Shown in pieces: positions 8,758 through 17,977 of a stretch of DNA of 64,000 nucleotides. Numbering within the stretch: position 1 is the stretch's first letter; each line of letters begins with the position of its first letter. The stretch spans positions 104,630 through 168,629 of the forward strand of contig NZ_JAGEVG010000012.1 of NCBI RefSeq assembly GCF_017581925.1, in the 5' to 3' direction. A program made the translations under genes and the position numbers. Source of the DNA: Gelidibacter pelagius. Its GTDB lineage: Bacteria > Bacteroidota > Bacteroidia > Flavobacteriales > Flavobacteriaceae. A model generated the notes under the pieces. It was given only the letters and a program-made list of their open reading frames with translations. It had not been told where the DNA came from and made no database searches.

Positions 8758-9501
8758 ATGCCTATGAGAAAAGCCATCAGACTCTTAATTAGTAAATTAA
8801 GAACTTTTTTAAGAGACAAACTTCATCAGTATGATGTGACTCTTCCTTATATCATCACTGTTGTTATTGCACTTATTGTTGTTGTGGGAGGAATTAATTT
8901 GTTTGTAGAACTTACCGAAACTTTAAAGTCGGATGTGTTGGCAGATTATGATCATCGAATCACTGAATATGTGATCTCCCACCGCAATCCCTCACTTACC
9001 AAATATTTCGTTTTTGTGACCCATGTGGGTGATATTTACGGGTATGCCATTGTATTGGGTACTTTTATGGTGCTGTCGATATTCGTTTATAAGCGATGGA
9101 AATATGCGGTACAAATTGTTCTGGTTTTGGCACTATCTGCTATTTCCAACTTGATCCTTAAACGTTTTGTGGATCGGGCAAGACCAGGTATCGAACATAT
9201 GGTATCGGTAGAGACACTGAGCTATCCAAGCGGACATGCGATGAGCGCAATGGCGTTTTATGGCTTCCTGATGTATCTGTTCTACAGATTCAAAATCAGT
9301 ATCTTTTTGAAAATCCCAATCATCTTACTCTTGGGTATCCTGATTCTGAGCATTGGACTAAGTCGAATCTATCTTGGCGTACACTTTCCTTCGGATGTCG
9401 CTGGCGGTTTTATAGCAGGTTTTATTTGGGTGATTTTTTGTATTCTTATTTTTGATCTTATAGAAATTTTCAGAAGAGACCCGAGCACGCCTAAGGTATG
9501 A
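8758..9501 (+). CDS. PAP2-family membrane phosphatase
   Basis: A 247-residue integral membrane protein with about five to six helices. All three motifs of the type 2 phosphatidic acid phosphatase family are present: KRFVDRARPG (motif 1), SYPSGHAMSA (motif 2, catalytic His) and SRIYLGVHFPSDVAGG (motif 3, nucleophile His and partner Asp). It would remove phosphate from a lipid such as phosphatidate, undecaprenyl diphosphate or phosphatidylglycerophosphate at the outer face of the inner membrane. The substrate cannot be decided from motifs alone. It is monocistronic, 124 nt after the ABC-F gene. Confidence 0.9.
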   Translation: MPMRKAIRLLISKLRTFLRDKLHQYDVTLPYIITVVIALIVVVGGINLFVELTETLKSDVLADYDHRITEYVISHRNPSLTKYFVFVTHVGDIYGYAIVLGTFMVLSIFVYKRWKYAVQIVLVLALSAISNLILKRFVDRARPGIEHMVSVETLSYPSGHAMSAMAFYGFLMYLFYRFKISIFLKIPIILLLGILILSIGLSRIYLGVHFPSDVAGGFIAGFIWVIFCILIFDLIEIFRRDPSTPKV

Positions 9502-9796
9502 CTCTCAGTACATGAATTCGTGTTGATTGTTGGTTTAATACTGCTAACGCACAGGGAGTGGATATTGGGCTTGCTTTGAGAAATTTCAAAAGATCTTCTG
9601 CAATTGCCGAAATTCGCATATAACAGTTTGATTTTTATATTCTTAAACTATATCATAATGGCGCTCAATCCTTTTATGCAGGTAGAGGGTTTAGAGGGGT
9701 GCTTAAAATTTAATGCTTCGAATTCCCTTAATCTATAATGAGCATTCTTTTTTAATTGCTACTTTTAAGCTCCTAATAATTAAATGAAGTTTTAAA
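9502..9796. other. Non-coding spacer, no recognised feature
   Basis: About 295 AT-rich bases with no convincing gene, repeat or terminator. A frame of about 30 codons (ending GLALRNFKRSSAIAEIRI) is open here but lacks a start and resembles nothing I know. Confidence 0.5.
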
Positions 9797-12379
9797 TTGT
9801 TTAAAAAGCACCTGCTTTTCTGTGTTACATTTCTGTTTTTCTGTATGCCATGGAGTTGGTCACAAAATGGTCCACCTATTATTGATGCTGTTGGCGATCA
9901 GGTCTATTGCCCAATGACCCAAATTCCGGTCACTACCTATTTCAATATTACCGATCCTGAGAATTCTGGTATTCGAGAATTGTTCATCCAAATATCTACG
10001 GGTTATGCCGTTAATGAGGATCGATTGTCATTGACGGGTACGCATCCCCATGTCGAAACGTCATGGAATAATACACAAGGTAAGTTAACACTTTCAGGGG
10101 TGGGTAATACACTTATACCTTATCCTGATTTGATAAATGCCGTAAGGGACGTTGTGTTTGAAAGCAATTCAGCGTCAATTTCTGGTGATCGATATTTTTC
10201 GTTTACGATAGGAAATGCGAATTACCTGCCATCAACTGGACATTATTATGAGTTTATTCCCTCGGTAGGCATCACTTGGAGAGAAGCGGTAGTTGCAGCA
10301 TCCAACTTGACTTATTACGGTCTGCAAGGCTATTTAGCAACTATTGGTTCTTCTGAAGAAGCACAATTGGCAGGAGAGCAGGCTTCAGGCGCGGGATGGA
10401 TAGGAGGTACGGACGAGGATGAAGAAGGGGTTTGGAAATGGGCGACCGGACCAGAAGCTGGGGACGTGTTTTGGATCGGGGCTGCCAATGGCTCAGCACC
10501 ACCAGGCCAGTACGCCAATTGGAACACTGGGGAACCTAATAATTTGGGCGGTGAGGATTATGTACATATCACTGCACCTAATGTGGGTTTGCGTGGCTCT
10601 TGGAACGATTTAAGTAACACAGGAAGCACTAGTGGAGATTTTCAACCCAAAGGTTTTATTGTGGAATATGGAGGGATGCCAGATGACCCTGAGATTGATA
10701 TCTCTGGCAGTACGAAGATTACGATAAACACAACGCTCCAAGCCATCAATCTACCTTCGCCAACTCTTCTTTTTATGGAATGTGATTCCGATGCGGATGG
10801 TGATCCTGCCAATGGTTTTACGACCTTTGATCTTAATTTTTATATGCCTGATTTGCTAAATGGGAGCGCGGTATCAGACTTTGATTTCAACTTTTATACG
10901 GATTCAAACTATACGGATCTTATTTCTGACCCTTCTAATTATACAAATACAGTTCAAGACGGTCAGCCCATTTATGTCCGTATTTTCAATGATGAATTCG
11001 GTACCTGTTCCATAGATACTTCTATTTCGGTAGGAGTTGCCAAATTGCCCGTAGTGCCAAATGAAATTACTTATCAAAATTGTGATGAAGACGGCATTGC
11101 TGACGGGTTTACGGATTTTAATTTGGATGAAATTGATGGACTATTGAATACGAACAATGCTTCAGGTTTAAGCATCAGCTATCATTTAACAGAATTGGAT
11201 GCCAATCAAAATACATCATCTTTAAATCCTTTGTCATTTAACAATTCTATAGCTTCAACCATTTATGCACGTGTTGAAAATGCTGAGGGTTGCTATACTG
11301 TATCAACCATTAATCTACAAGTGTCTACGACTTCTTTTCCTGAAAATCACCTTCAAACCTTGGAGGTTTGTGATGATGACGGGATGAACGATGGCTTTAA
11401 TGAGTTCGATTTGAGAGCAAATGAAAGACAGTTTTTATTCCAATTCCCAACGGGTCAAAATTTAAGTGTCCATTATTACGAGGATTTTAAAGATGCGCAA
11501 TTGAATCAAAATGAAATTCAGAATACTTCAAGTTACGTAAACAGAACTGCATTTTCACAAACAATCCATGTCAGGGTTCAAAGTGCAGACAACGGCGATT
11601 GTTTTGGGGTTGGTTCGCACTTGCAATTAAAAGTAAACCCTCTACCCGAATTTAGCGTATCTCAATCGGAGGGATTGTGCTTAAATGGTGACCCTATTGT
11701 TCTAACAATCGAAAACCCTACCGGAAATTATAGTTATGTCTGGACCAACGCGTCGAACGAAATTATCAGTACATCAGCAACTGCAGCTGTTACAACCGCA
11801 GGAACGTATACCATTATAGCGAGCTCAGATGGCTGTGACTCCTTGCCAATCAACTACATTGTTGAAGCATCAGAAATCGCTAACTTAACAGATGTTAGTA
11901 TTTCTATTGCTGACTTGTCAAATTCCAAAACCATCACTATTGATACCAGTATTTTGGGCGCTGGCGATTATGAATATTCTTTAGGAAATAGGTATGGTCC
12001 CTATCAGGATTCGCCCACTTTTACAAACGTTTCCGCTGGTGTTTATTCGTTTTATGTGAACGACAAAAATGGTTGTGGAATTGCTGAGACAAAAGTATAT
12101 GTGATGGGGTTTCCAAAATACTTTACACCAAACGATGACGGTTTTAACGATAGATGGAATATTGAAGGTTTTGAAGGACAGTTTTCTGCACAATCCTATA
12201 TTGAAATTTATGATCGCTATGGGACGTTTCTTGCGCGAATTCAACCCAATGGATTAGGTTGGGATGGCACCTATAAAGGCCAACCTTTGCAGGCTACTGA
12301 TTATTGGTACTTAGCACAATTTTTAGATGATGAAGGTCAAACGCGGAATTATGAAGGCCATTTTAGTTTGATTAGATGA
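9797..12379 (+). CDS. T9SS type B sorted surface protein with C-type-lectin domain
   Basis: An 860-residue exported protein. It begins with a signal peptide (FKKHLLFCVTFLFFCMPWSWSQ) from a TTG start; an ATG a few codons upstream runs straight into a stop. Residues about 150-300 form a C-type-lectin-like domain (YYEFIPSVGITWREAVVAA; AGWIGGTDEDEEGVWKW; WNTGEPNNLGGEDYVHI), including the EPN and WND motifs of Ca/sugar-binding lectins. Next come three similar modules with the pattern CD-D-DG--DGF--FDL (from about 328, 426 and 526), then a PKD/Ig-like region. The end (YFTPNDDGFNDRWNI ... WDGTYKGQPLQATDYWY) is a gliding-type CHU_C domain, the type B signal for the type IX secretion system. Likely a surface adhesin or glycan binder. 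Confidence 0.9.
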   Translation: MFKKHLLFCVTFLFFCMPWSWSQNGPPIIDAVGDQVYCPMTQIPVTTYFNITDPENSGIRELFIQISTGYAVNEDRLSLTGTHPHVETSWNNTQGKLTLSGVGNTLIPYPDLINAVRDVVFESNSASISGDRYFSFTIGNANYLPSTGHYYEFIPSVGITWREAVVAASNLTYYGLQGYLATIGSSEEAQLAGEQASGAGWIGGTDEDEEGVWKWATGPEAGDVFWIGAANGSAPPGQYANWNTGEPNNLGGEDYVHITAPNVGLRGSWNDLSNTGSTSGDFQPKGFIVEYGGMPDDPEIDISGSTKITINTTLQAINLPSPTLLFMECDSDADGDPANGFTTFDLNFYMPDLLNGSAVSDFDFNFYTDSNYTDLISDPSNYTNTVQDGQPIYVRIFNDEFGTCSIDTSISVGVAKLPVVPNEITYQNCDEDGIADGFTDFNLDEIDGLLNTNNASGLSISYHLTELDANQNTSSLNPLSFNNSIASTIYARVENAEGCYTVSTINLQVSTTSFPENHLQTLEVCDDDGMNDGFNEFDLRANERQFLFQFPTGQNLSVHYYEDFKDAQLNQNEIQNTSSYVNRTAFSQTIHVRVQSADNGDCFGVGSHLQLKVNPLPEFSVSQSEGLCLNGDPIVLTIENPTGNYSYVWTNASNEIISTSATAAVTTAGTYTIIASSDGCDSLPINYIVEASEIANLTDVSISIADLSNSKTITIDTSILGAGDYEYSLGNRYGPYQDSPTFTNVSAGVYSFYVNDKNGCGIAETKVYVMGFPKYFTPNDDGFNDRWNIEGFEGQFSAQSYIEIYDRYGTFLARIQPNGLGWDGTYKGQPLQATDYWYLAQFLDDEGQTRNYEGHFSLIR

Positions 12380-12399
12380 TGAAGTATGAATTTAAGTCT

Positions 12400-12900
12400 T
12401 TATGTTTCCGTTGGTTCTGTGATTTCTATATCACGCTCCCAGCCTTCATGCTGCAGAACAATCTTTTCAAAGGCCGTGCAAGCTCCATTGGCATCGAGTT
12501 CTGGTAAAGCTTGATATTCTGATACCCAACAACGGTAGACTTTATAAGATATAACTAAGCTCCCTTGCATATTGAAAAGATCAATGATGATATCTTTTCT
12601 GTTTTTAGCTAAGGAGGTAGCTGTATCTCCAGCCAAATTAAATACTAAATTTGCCCAGTCTTCAAATGCAGTATCATGTGAAAGACCACGCTCAAGCGTA
12701 ATTGGCTCAAAAGTTGTTATTCCGGGTGATAGTCTAAAGCTACTCGCGTCACCTCCATCCCGATGCTGTAGAGGTGCTGTGATACGCGTCAAGGCACTTA
12801 CTTTTGTAACAGCAGCAATATATTTGCCATCCCATCTTACTCTAAATTTAAAATTTTTATAAGGGTCTAATCGATAATTGTTTACGCTGAACATTGCCAT
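12400..12900 (-). CDS. Solitary contractile-tail tube protein (T4 gp19-like)
   Basis: A 166-residue protein clearly of the phage T4 gp19 / TIGR02241 tube family, as in phage tails and extracellular contractile injection systems (Pvc1/Afp1 type). Diagnostic stretches are DPYKNFKFRVRWDGKY, VTKVSALTRITAPLQHRDGGD, ITLERGLSHDTAFEDWAN and SYKVYRCWVSEYQALPELDANG, with WERD near the end. The length fits a complete subunit. No sheath, baseplate, spike, terminator or ATPase gene lies nearby. Its neighbours are a convergent T9SS surface protein (20 nt between stops) and a sirtuin. It is either an orphan remnant, a co-opted tube subunit, or part of a system encoded elsewhere. Confidence 0.9.
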   Translation of the reverse strand: MAMFSVNNYRLDPYKNFKFRVRWDGKYIAAVTKVSALTRITAPLQHRDGGDASSFRLSPGITTFEPITLERGLSHDTAFEDWANLVFNLAGDTATSLAKNRKDIIIDLFNMQGSLVISYKVYRCWVSEYQALPELDANGACTAFEKIVLQHEGWERDIEITEPTET

Positions 12901-12966
12901 GAGTGCTTCATTTTAAATTAATGATACTCTAAAGTACAATAAGTTAATAAGTTATCCAAAACGACT

Positions 12967-13650
12967 TTAATCCTTACTCTTTAATAAACCAATAATTTCT
13001 TTCACTCCTTTTGTTGCCGTTTCAGCAATCACAATTAAACTCCCCCGGCTATCCATAGCAGGTTTTGGATCTATAAAATAGGTAGGTGTTCCTTCGGGTA
13101 CATAGTGCATTAAGCTCGCTGCAGGATACACTTGCATTGAAGTTCCAATAATGACTAAAATATCCGCAGTAGCACAAACTTCCATAGCAATATCCATATT
13201 AGGAACCATTTCTCCAAACCATACAATGTGTGGTCTTAATTGATGCCCTTTGGGGCAGGTGTCTCCCAATTTAATATCGCCCTGGTGTTCAAAATAACTG
13301 AGTTCATCAATTACGTTTCTGACTTTTAGCAATTCGCCATGAAGATGAATAACATTGGAGCTGCCGGCGCGTTCATGCAAATCGTCCACATTCTGAGTGA
13401 TAATAGACACCTTATAATCTTTTTCGAGCGATGCCAAATCAAAATGTGCAGCGTTAGGTTCTACAGTTAGCAATTGTCTTCTCCTTTGATTGTAAAAATC
13501 AAGTACCAACTCAGGATTGTCTTGAAATCCTTCTGGTGTTGCAACCTGCATCACATCATGGCCTTCCCATAATCCATCAGCGTCTCTAAAGGTTTTAATT
13601 CCACTCTCGGCACTCATACCTGCGCCAGTAAGTACAACAATATGTTTCAT
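12967..13650 (-). CDS. cobB: NAD-dependent protein deacylase, sirtuin CobB-like
   Basis: A 227-residue sirtuin that removes acyl groups from lysines using NAD. Motifs: GAGMSAESGIKTFRDADGLW (NAD loop), TQNVDDLHERAG (catalytic Asn/Asp), HLHGEL (catalytic His), GTSMQVYPAASL. The FYNQRRRQL segment has the Tyr-x-x-Arg pair linked in SIRT5/CobB to succinyl or malonyl lysine preference. The zinc module is reduced: instead of four Cys I see only one in the region (DTCPKGHQLRPHIV), which I believe is common in Bacteroidota sirtuins. It is separate from the tail tube gene by 66 nt on the same strand. It looks like a metabolic deacylase, not an anti-phage SIR2. Confidence 0.92.
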   Translation of the reverse strand: MKHIVVLTGAGMSAESGIKTFRDADGLWEGHDVMQVATPEGFQDNPELVLDFYNQRRRQLLTVEPNAAHFDLASLEKDYKVSIITQNVDDLHERAGSSNVIHLHGELLKVRNVIDELSYFEHQGDIKLGDTCPKGHQLRPHIVWFGEMVPNMDIAMEVCATADILVIIGTSMQVYPAASLMHYVPEGTPTYFIDPKPAMDSRGSLIVIAETATKGVKEIIGLLKSKD

Positions 13651-13836
13651 GTTTTTATTTTTTTATCTAATTCGTTATATAAGCTTCAGATGTTATATGT
13701 AACTTCTAATAATAAATGAAAATTTTTAAAAGAAACTAAATTTATGCGACATTTGAATCTTTAATAGGTAAAACACCACTCAACTTGGGTGTGCATTATT
13801 TTTGTTTTGTTACTTTGCCCAATATAGCCTATTTCA

Positions 13837-14502
13837 ATGATTGATCTCAGACTTTTAGAACATTTAGAATCCCAGCTTACACCAGAACGGAAAGCACGAT
13901 TTGATGCAGTACTTTCAAATCGGACCAAACATTTCACGGTTGCTACCGAAGACGTTTACCAGTTGCATAACACGAGCGCCGTGATTAGGAGTTGTGATGT
14001 GTTTGGAATTCAGGAGGTGCATATTGTGGAAGAGCGGAACTCTAAGCGCATTGATCGGGAAATCGCAATGGGTTCGCAAAAGTGGGTGGATTTGAAGCGA
14101 TTCCATACGGTCATTGACTGCATCAAAAGCTTAAAAGAAAATGGTTATCAAATTGTGGCAACAACACCACATGAAAACGATCAGCTGCTTGCGGACTTTG
14201 ATATAAATCGAAAATCCTGTTTCTTCTTCGGACGGGAAACTGAAGGCCTTTCCAAAGAGGTATTAGAGGCTGCAGATTGTTTTTTGAAAATACCAATGGT
14301 AGGCTTTACTGAGAGCTTGAATATTTCAGTTTCGGCAGCTATTATTTTACAGGAGGTCACCAACAAGCTGCGGCAATCGGATGTAGAATGGCAATTGTCT
14401 GAACATGAACAGTTGGAGAAGCGTATGGATTGGGTGTCAAAAACCCTAAAAAGTTATGATGGGATTGTAGCAAGGTACTATCAAGAAACAAATTCTACTT
14501 AG
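13837..14502 (+). CDS. trmH: tRNA (guanosine-2'-O)-methyltransferase TrmH
   Basis: SpoU/SPOUT-family enzyme of 221 residues that 2'-O-methylates G18 in tRNA using SAM. The N-terminus (LLEHLESQLTPERKARFDAVL) and the segment TRHFTVATEDVYQLHNTSAV (here TKHFTVATEDV...NTSAVIRSCDVFGIQ) match TrmH, not the rRNA enzyme RlmB. The knotted SAM site is FFFGRETEGLS, KIPMVGFTESLNISVSAAI. The 3' end overlaps the next, convergent gene by 8 nt. A TTACTTTG near-match to the -7 consensus lies about 25 nt before the ATG. Confidence 0.94.
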   Translation: MIDLRLLEHLESQLTPERKARFDAVLSNRTKHFTVATEDVYQLHNTSAVIRSCDVFGIQEVHIVEERNSKRIDREIAMGSQKWVDLKRFHTVIDCIKSLKENGYQIVATTPHENDQLLADFDINRKSCFFFGRETEGLSKEVLEAADCFLKIPMVGFTESLNISVSAAIILQEVTNKLRQSDVEWQLSEHEQLEKRMDWVSKTLKSYDGIVARYYQETNST

Positions 14503-15271
14503 AGCGGCGCTGGCTTCTGCTCAGTATCTTATATTCTTCATAGCATTCATTGATGGCATCCAAGATCTGAAGATCATTTGCTGTTTGGATAAACTCCCTT
14601 GAATAGTTACACTGACTTACGATTTCATCTAAATCTATCCTATCTACTTCTAATAATACCATAAGCATTTCACGATCAAAACGAGACGCTAACAAGTTTC
14701 TGATTTCATCGTCCTTTTTCATTTGTTTCAACTTCTGCAGCTCTCTCGGTTTCTTTCCAAACATATTATATAAAAAGTCGGCAGGATTAAAGAGGGCACC
14801 TAAAACCTTGTTCACAGCACCGGTGTTACTTCCTGCTTCGTATCCTGTTGTTGATAAGCCCGAAATGCTATATCTATAATTGGTTTTAACGGGAACTTGC
14901 TTAATATCAATCTCTAAATAACCTGTAAGACGCAATTGATTCACAACCACTTCCTCTAATGCAAGCGCAAGTTCTGTCATTTCAATTCTGGTTTCACCAA
15001 ATTTCAACCAATCGTTTGTCACTCTTACCTTAATGGATTTATAGCCTAAAAATGAGAAATGCAAAGTGTCATTTGCAGTTGCTTTTATCTCAAATTCACC
15101 TTCACTGTTAGTAGTAGTGCCAACAACTTGATTTAAGTTGACAATATTTACGCTTTCCAATATGTCGTTGGTACTCGTGCTATAGACGACACCCTTAACA
15201 GCGGTTGGTTCCTGTGCCACACTTAGTGTAGAAATGAAGAAAAAAGCAGTAAGTATTAGTAGGTGCCTCAT
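14495..15271 (-). CDS. Periplasmic carboxypeptidase-regulatory-like (CarbopepD_reg-type) protein
   Basis: A 258-residue exported protein: signal peptide MRHLLILTAFFFISTLSVAQ, then a beta-sandwich of the CarboxypepD_reg_2 type (KGVVYSTSTNDILESVNIVN; GTTTNSEGEFEIKA; LHFSFLGYKSIKVRV), usually seen at the N-terminus of SusC/TonB receptors. Here it is followed by a helical tail without a barrel. I chose the start at 15271 because the frame above it adds 28 residues before the signal peptide. The tail (LQKLKQMKKDDEIRNLLASRFDREML) is a conserved stand-alone form in Flavobacteriaceae. Function unknown; located in the periplasm or on the envelope. Confidence 0.82.
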   Translation of the reverse strand: MRHLLILTAFFFISTLSVAQEPTAVKGVVYSTSTNDILESVNIVNLNQVVGTTTNSEGEFEIKATANDTLHFSFLGYKSIKVRVTNDWLKFGETRIEMTELALALEEVVVNQLRLTGYLEIDIKQVPVKTNYRYSISGLSTTGYEAGSNTGAVNKVLGALFNPADFLYNMFGKKPRELQKLKQMKKDDEIRNLLASRFDREMLMVLLEVDRIDLDEIVSQCNYSREFIQTANDLQILDAINECYEEYKILSRSQRRSK

Positions 15272-15394
15272 TGGTTTATTTATGCGATAAAAATAAGAAA
15301 CAAAACTCACAAACCTGTTGAAACCATAGAAAATTGATATAATATTAACTTTCAATGGCAGGGATTGGGTTTTAGCTGGGAGGGATTAAGGATG

Positions 15395-15515
15395 AGTTCA
15401 AAGTTCAAAGTTCCCGCCTTCGCTAACGCTGCGGGCGGGCAGGCAGAGTATAGAGTTTTGGTCTTAGCTAACGCTGCGGAGGGGCAGGCAGAGTTTGAGT
15501 TTTGAATTCTGATCA
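15395..15515. repeat. Tandem GCTAACGCTGCGG...GGGCAGGCAGAGT repeat, two copies
   Basis: Two copies of a GC-rich unit (GCTAACGCTGCGG, GGGCAGGCAGAGT) start 45 nt apart at 15422 and 15467, framed by GTTCAAAGTTCAAAG and GAGTTTGAGTTTTGAA runs. The rest of the 538-nt spacer to 15809 holds a terminator and a CTGTCATCGGTCAACCGTCA-type stretch near 15757, but no gene. Confidence 0.75.
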
Positions 15516-15680
15516 TGTTGGAGTTCGGCCCAAGATTATTTGGGAGTTATGAAGAACGGATGAAAACTACAAACGCTCTGCAGCTCGGTGATAAATAGGC
15601 GCGAAATAGAAGAGAGCTTCCAATTGAAAACCTTTAACTGATAATTTCTTACCCAATTCTTTTAAAAAACTCACTAAATA

Positions 15681-15718
15681 AAAAAACGAAGTGAAAAATT
15701 TAAATTTCCCACTTCGTT
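15681..15718 (-). terminator. Intrinsic terminator downstream of the DEAD-box helicase
   Basis: On the minus strand an ACGAAGTG/CACTTCGT stem with an AT-rich loop is followed by a run of Ts, placed about 90 nt after the helicase stop. Confidence 0.8.
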
Positions 15719-15809
15719 ATATTTACATTTCTAAGCTCTAAGCGATAAGTTCCGGTCTTCTGTCATCGGTCAACCGTCAACTCGCAACCCAACTTCAAAC
15801 TTCCAACTC

Positions 15810-17687
15810 TTATCTTCTCGACTGTCTAGGTCTTGAAAAACTGGCTTCACCTGATTTTTCAGCTACCCCGGCACGTCTGTCACGTCTGTTTGGGCCTGAA
15901 CTATCTCCTGAGCGTCTCGGTCTTGACGCATCTGAACTTCTTCTTCCTGAAGATTTAAAATCACCTCCAGAACGTCTTTCACCACGTGGTTTGAAGTCGC
16001 CATCTGAGCGTCTTCCTCCGCCTCCGGAACGTCTTTTGTTTCTGCTTGTAGCTCCGCCTTGATCTTGACTGACCTCAACATTCACAAATCGTCCATTATG
16101 CTTATAGTCATTGAAAAAAGCCAATACTTTTTCTTGTAATCCTTTTTCGGTATTAAAGAAGGAAAAACTGTCCTTAACATCAACTTTAAAGACGTCATCT
16201 CTTCCCAGTTCCAAAATTTCCTTTAAGAAATCCTTCAAGCTCATCCAATCATAACCGTCTTTTTTACCAACATTGATAAAGTAACGCGATGAATCATCAT
16301 TGCCTCCAAAACTACGACCAAAATCTCTACCTGAATCGCCATCTCTATCACTTCCGCGAGATTCAGGTACCGATAGGTTTTTCGATTTATTGTAGTAGTT
16401 AAAGAATCGTGTGAATTCTACAGAGAAGAACTTTTGAATCAGTTCGTCTTTAGAAGTGTCCTCGAACAACTCGTTAATACTGGTAAGATATTTTTCAATC
16501 TCAGGATTGATTTCTGTCGTGTGGATTTTATTTGCCAAAGACATCAATTGTACTTCACAAATTTCCATTCCGTCAGGAATATCCTTTCTAACAAAGCTCT
16601 TATTGATGATACGCTCAATGCTTTTGATTTTGCGCAATTCACTTTTAGAAACGATTACTATGGAAACTCCAGTTTTACCTGCACGACCTGTTCTACCTGA
16701 ACGGTGGGTATAAGTTTCAATTTCATCCGGCAATTGGTAATTGATAACATGGGTGATGTTATCTACATCAATCCCACGAGCAGCCACATCAGTAGCCACC
16801 AACATCTGAATTTGGTTTTTACGGAAAGAATTCATGACCATATCACGTTGGTTCTGGCTCAAATCGCCATGTAAAGCACCAGCGCTATAACCATCTTCTA
16901 TCAATTGTTCCGCTACCTTTTGCGTATCGCGTTTGGTACGACAAAAAATTACTGAGAAAATATCAGGATTTGCATCGGCCAAACGTTTTAAAGCTTGGTA
17001 ACGGTCACGAGAATTTACTAAATAATATTCATGTGATACTTGATTGGTACTTTCATTTTTATTACCAACTGTAATTTCAACTGGCGAATTCATGAATTTT
17101 TTCGCAATGTTTGAAACTTCTTTTGGCATGGTTGCAGAAAACAACCAGGTGTTCTTATCTTTAGGAGAATGGGAAAGAATATCCGTAATATCCTCATAAA
17201 AGCCCATGTTCAACATTTCATCAGCCTCATCAAGGACTGCGTATTCAATTTTAGAGATGTCCACCATATTACGGTTGATCATGTCTTTCATACGTCCTGG
17301 AGTGGCAACGATAATTTGTGCGCCTCTTTTAACTTCTCTTGCTTGGTCACTAATGCTTGCACCACCATAAATAGCGGCAACATTAAATCCTTTGCAATAT
17401 TTTCCGTAATTTTTTAATTCGTTGGTAATTTGTAAACAAAGTTCACGAGTAGGAGAGAGGATCAAGCCTTGGGTTGTTCTGCTCTCTATGTTGATTTTTT
17501 GCAACATTGGAAAACCAAAAGCAGCAGTTTTACCTGTTCCTGTTTGTGCTAAGGCCACTAAATCAGTGTCTTGTTCTAATAAAATTGGAATTGCTTTTGC
17601 TTGGACATCACTTGGCGTAATAAAGCCAATATCAGTAATAGCCCGTAATAGGTCATCATTAAGACCTAAATCTTGGAATGTGTTCAT
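15810..17687 (-). CDS. DEAD-box ATP-dependent RNA helicase (DeaD/CsdA-like)
   Basis: A 625-residue RNA helicase with all core motifs: ALAQTGTGKTAAFGFP (I), SPTRELCLQI (Ia), ATPGRMKDM (Ib), VLDEADEML (II), FSATMPKE (III), then LVATDVAARGIDVDN, HRSGRTGRAGKTG (VI). After the core, residues about 465-545 form a DbpA-type RNA-binding domain (FINVGKKDGYDWMSLKDFL), and a basic Arg/Gly/Ser-rich tail of about 80 residues ends the protein. Such enzymes help ribosome assembly and mRNA decay, especially in the cold. A -7 box lies about 115 nt upstream of the ATG, implying a long leader, which would fit cold-type post-transcriptional control (inference). Confidence 0.95.
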   Translation of the reverse strand: MNTFQDLGLNDDLLRAITDIGFITPSDVQAKAIPILLEQDTDLVALAQTGTGKTAAFGFPMLQKINIESRTTQGLILSPTRELCLQITNELKNYGKYCKGFNVAAIYGGASISDQAREVKRGAQIIVATPGRMKDMINRNMVDISKIEYAVLDEADEMLNMGFYEDITDILSHSPKDKNTWLFSATMPKEVSNIAKKFMNSPVEITVGNKNESTNQVSHEYYLVNSRDRYQALKRLADANPDIFSVIFCRTKRDTQKVAEQLIEDGYSAGALHGDLSQNQRDMVMNSFRKNQIQMLVATDVAARGIDVDNITHVINYQLPDEIETYTHRSGRTGRAGKTGVSIVIVSKSELRKIKSIERIINKSFVRKDIPDGMEICEVQLMSLANKIHTTEINPEIEKYLTSINELFEDTSKDELIQKFFSVEFTRFFNYYNKSKNLSVPESRGSDRDGDSGRDFGRSFGGNDDSSRYFINVGKKDGYDWMSLKDFLKEILELGRDDVFKVDVKDSFSFFNTEKGLQEKVLAFFNDYKHNGRFVNVEVSQDQGGATSRNKRRSGGGGRRSDGDFKPRGERRSGGDFKSSGRRSSDASRPRRSGDSSGPNRRDRRAGVAEKSGEASFSRPRQSRR

Positions 17688-17802
17688 TCGATTTAATAAG
17701 TATTTGATTATGTTCTTGTGGTGTTACAACAGAAGCGAATCGACATACTAAACCTAAACTCCCAGTAACACATCCTCACCTTGAGGAAATTTTTACAAGG
17801 TG

Positions 17803-17810
17803 CAAAGGTA
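17803..17810 (-). promoter_or_regulatory. -7 promoter element for the helicase gene, long leader
   Basis: TACCTTTG on the minus strand fits TAnnTTTG and would give a leader of about 110 nt, with a small CCTCA-CCT-TGAGG hairpin near 17773-17785. Confidence 0.45.
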
Positions 17811-17860
17811 CAATTTAATTTATCACATATCCTAATTGTTATGCGGTTGATTTGTAATAA

Positions 17861-17963
17861 ATTCCCACCAGTGGGTTTTAATAACCCGAAACTTGTCTCG
17901 ATCAAAAGAACCAGTTCAAATTCATACCTCGTGGCCTTGCCCGCCCGTTCCGGTCGGACAGGA
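17861..17963. repeat. Dispersed intergenic repeat (CCCACCAG family) plus GC-rich hairpin
   Basis: The segment starting ATTCCCACCAGTGGG and continuing TTTTAATAACCCGAAAC, CTCGATCAAAAG resembles one at 29049-29096 over about 48 nt. The GC-rich end (TTGCCCGCCCGTTCCGG, GGACAGG) belongs to the CCTGCCCGTCCG group also seen at 56775 and in the higB relic. Confidence 0.65.
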
Positions 17964-17977
17964 TCTGAAGTTTTCGA

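Noticed and set aside
12400..13650. Tail tube gene plus sirtuin as a phage-defence or injection cluster
   Set aside because: The sirtuin is a full CobB-type deacylase rather than a defence SIR2, and no other phage, CBASS or injection-system gene is near.
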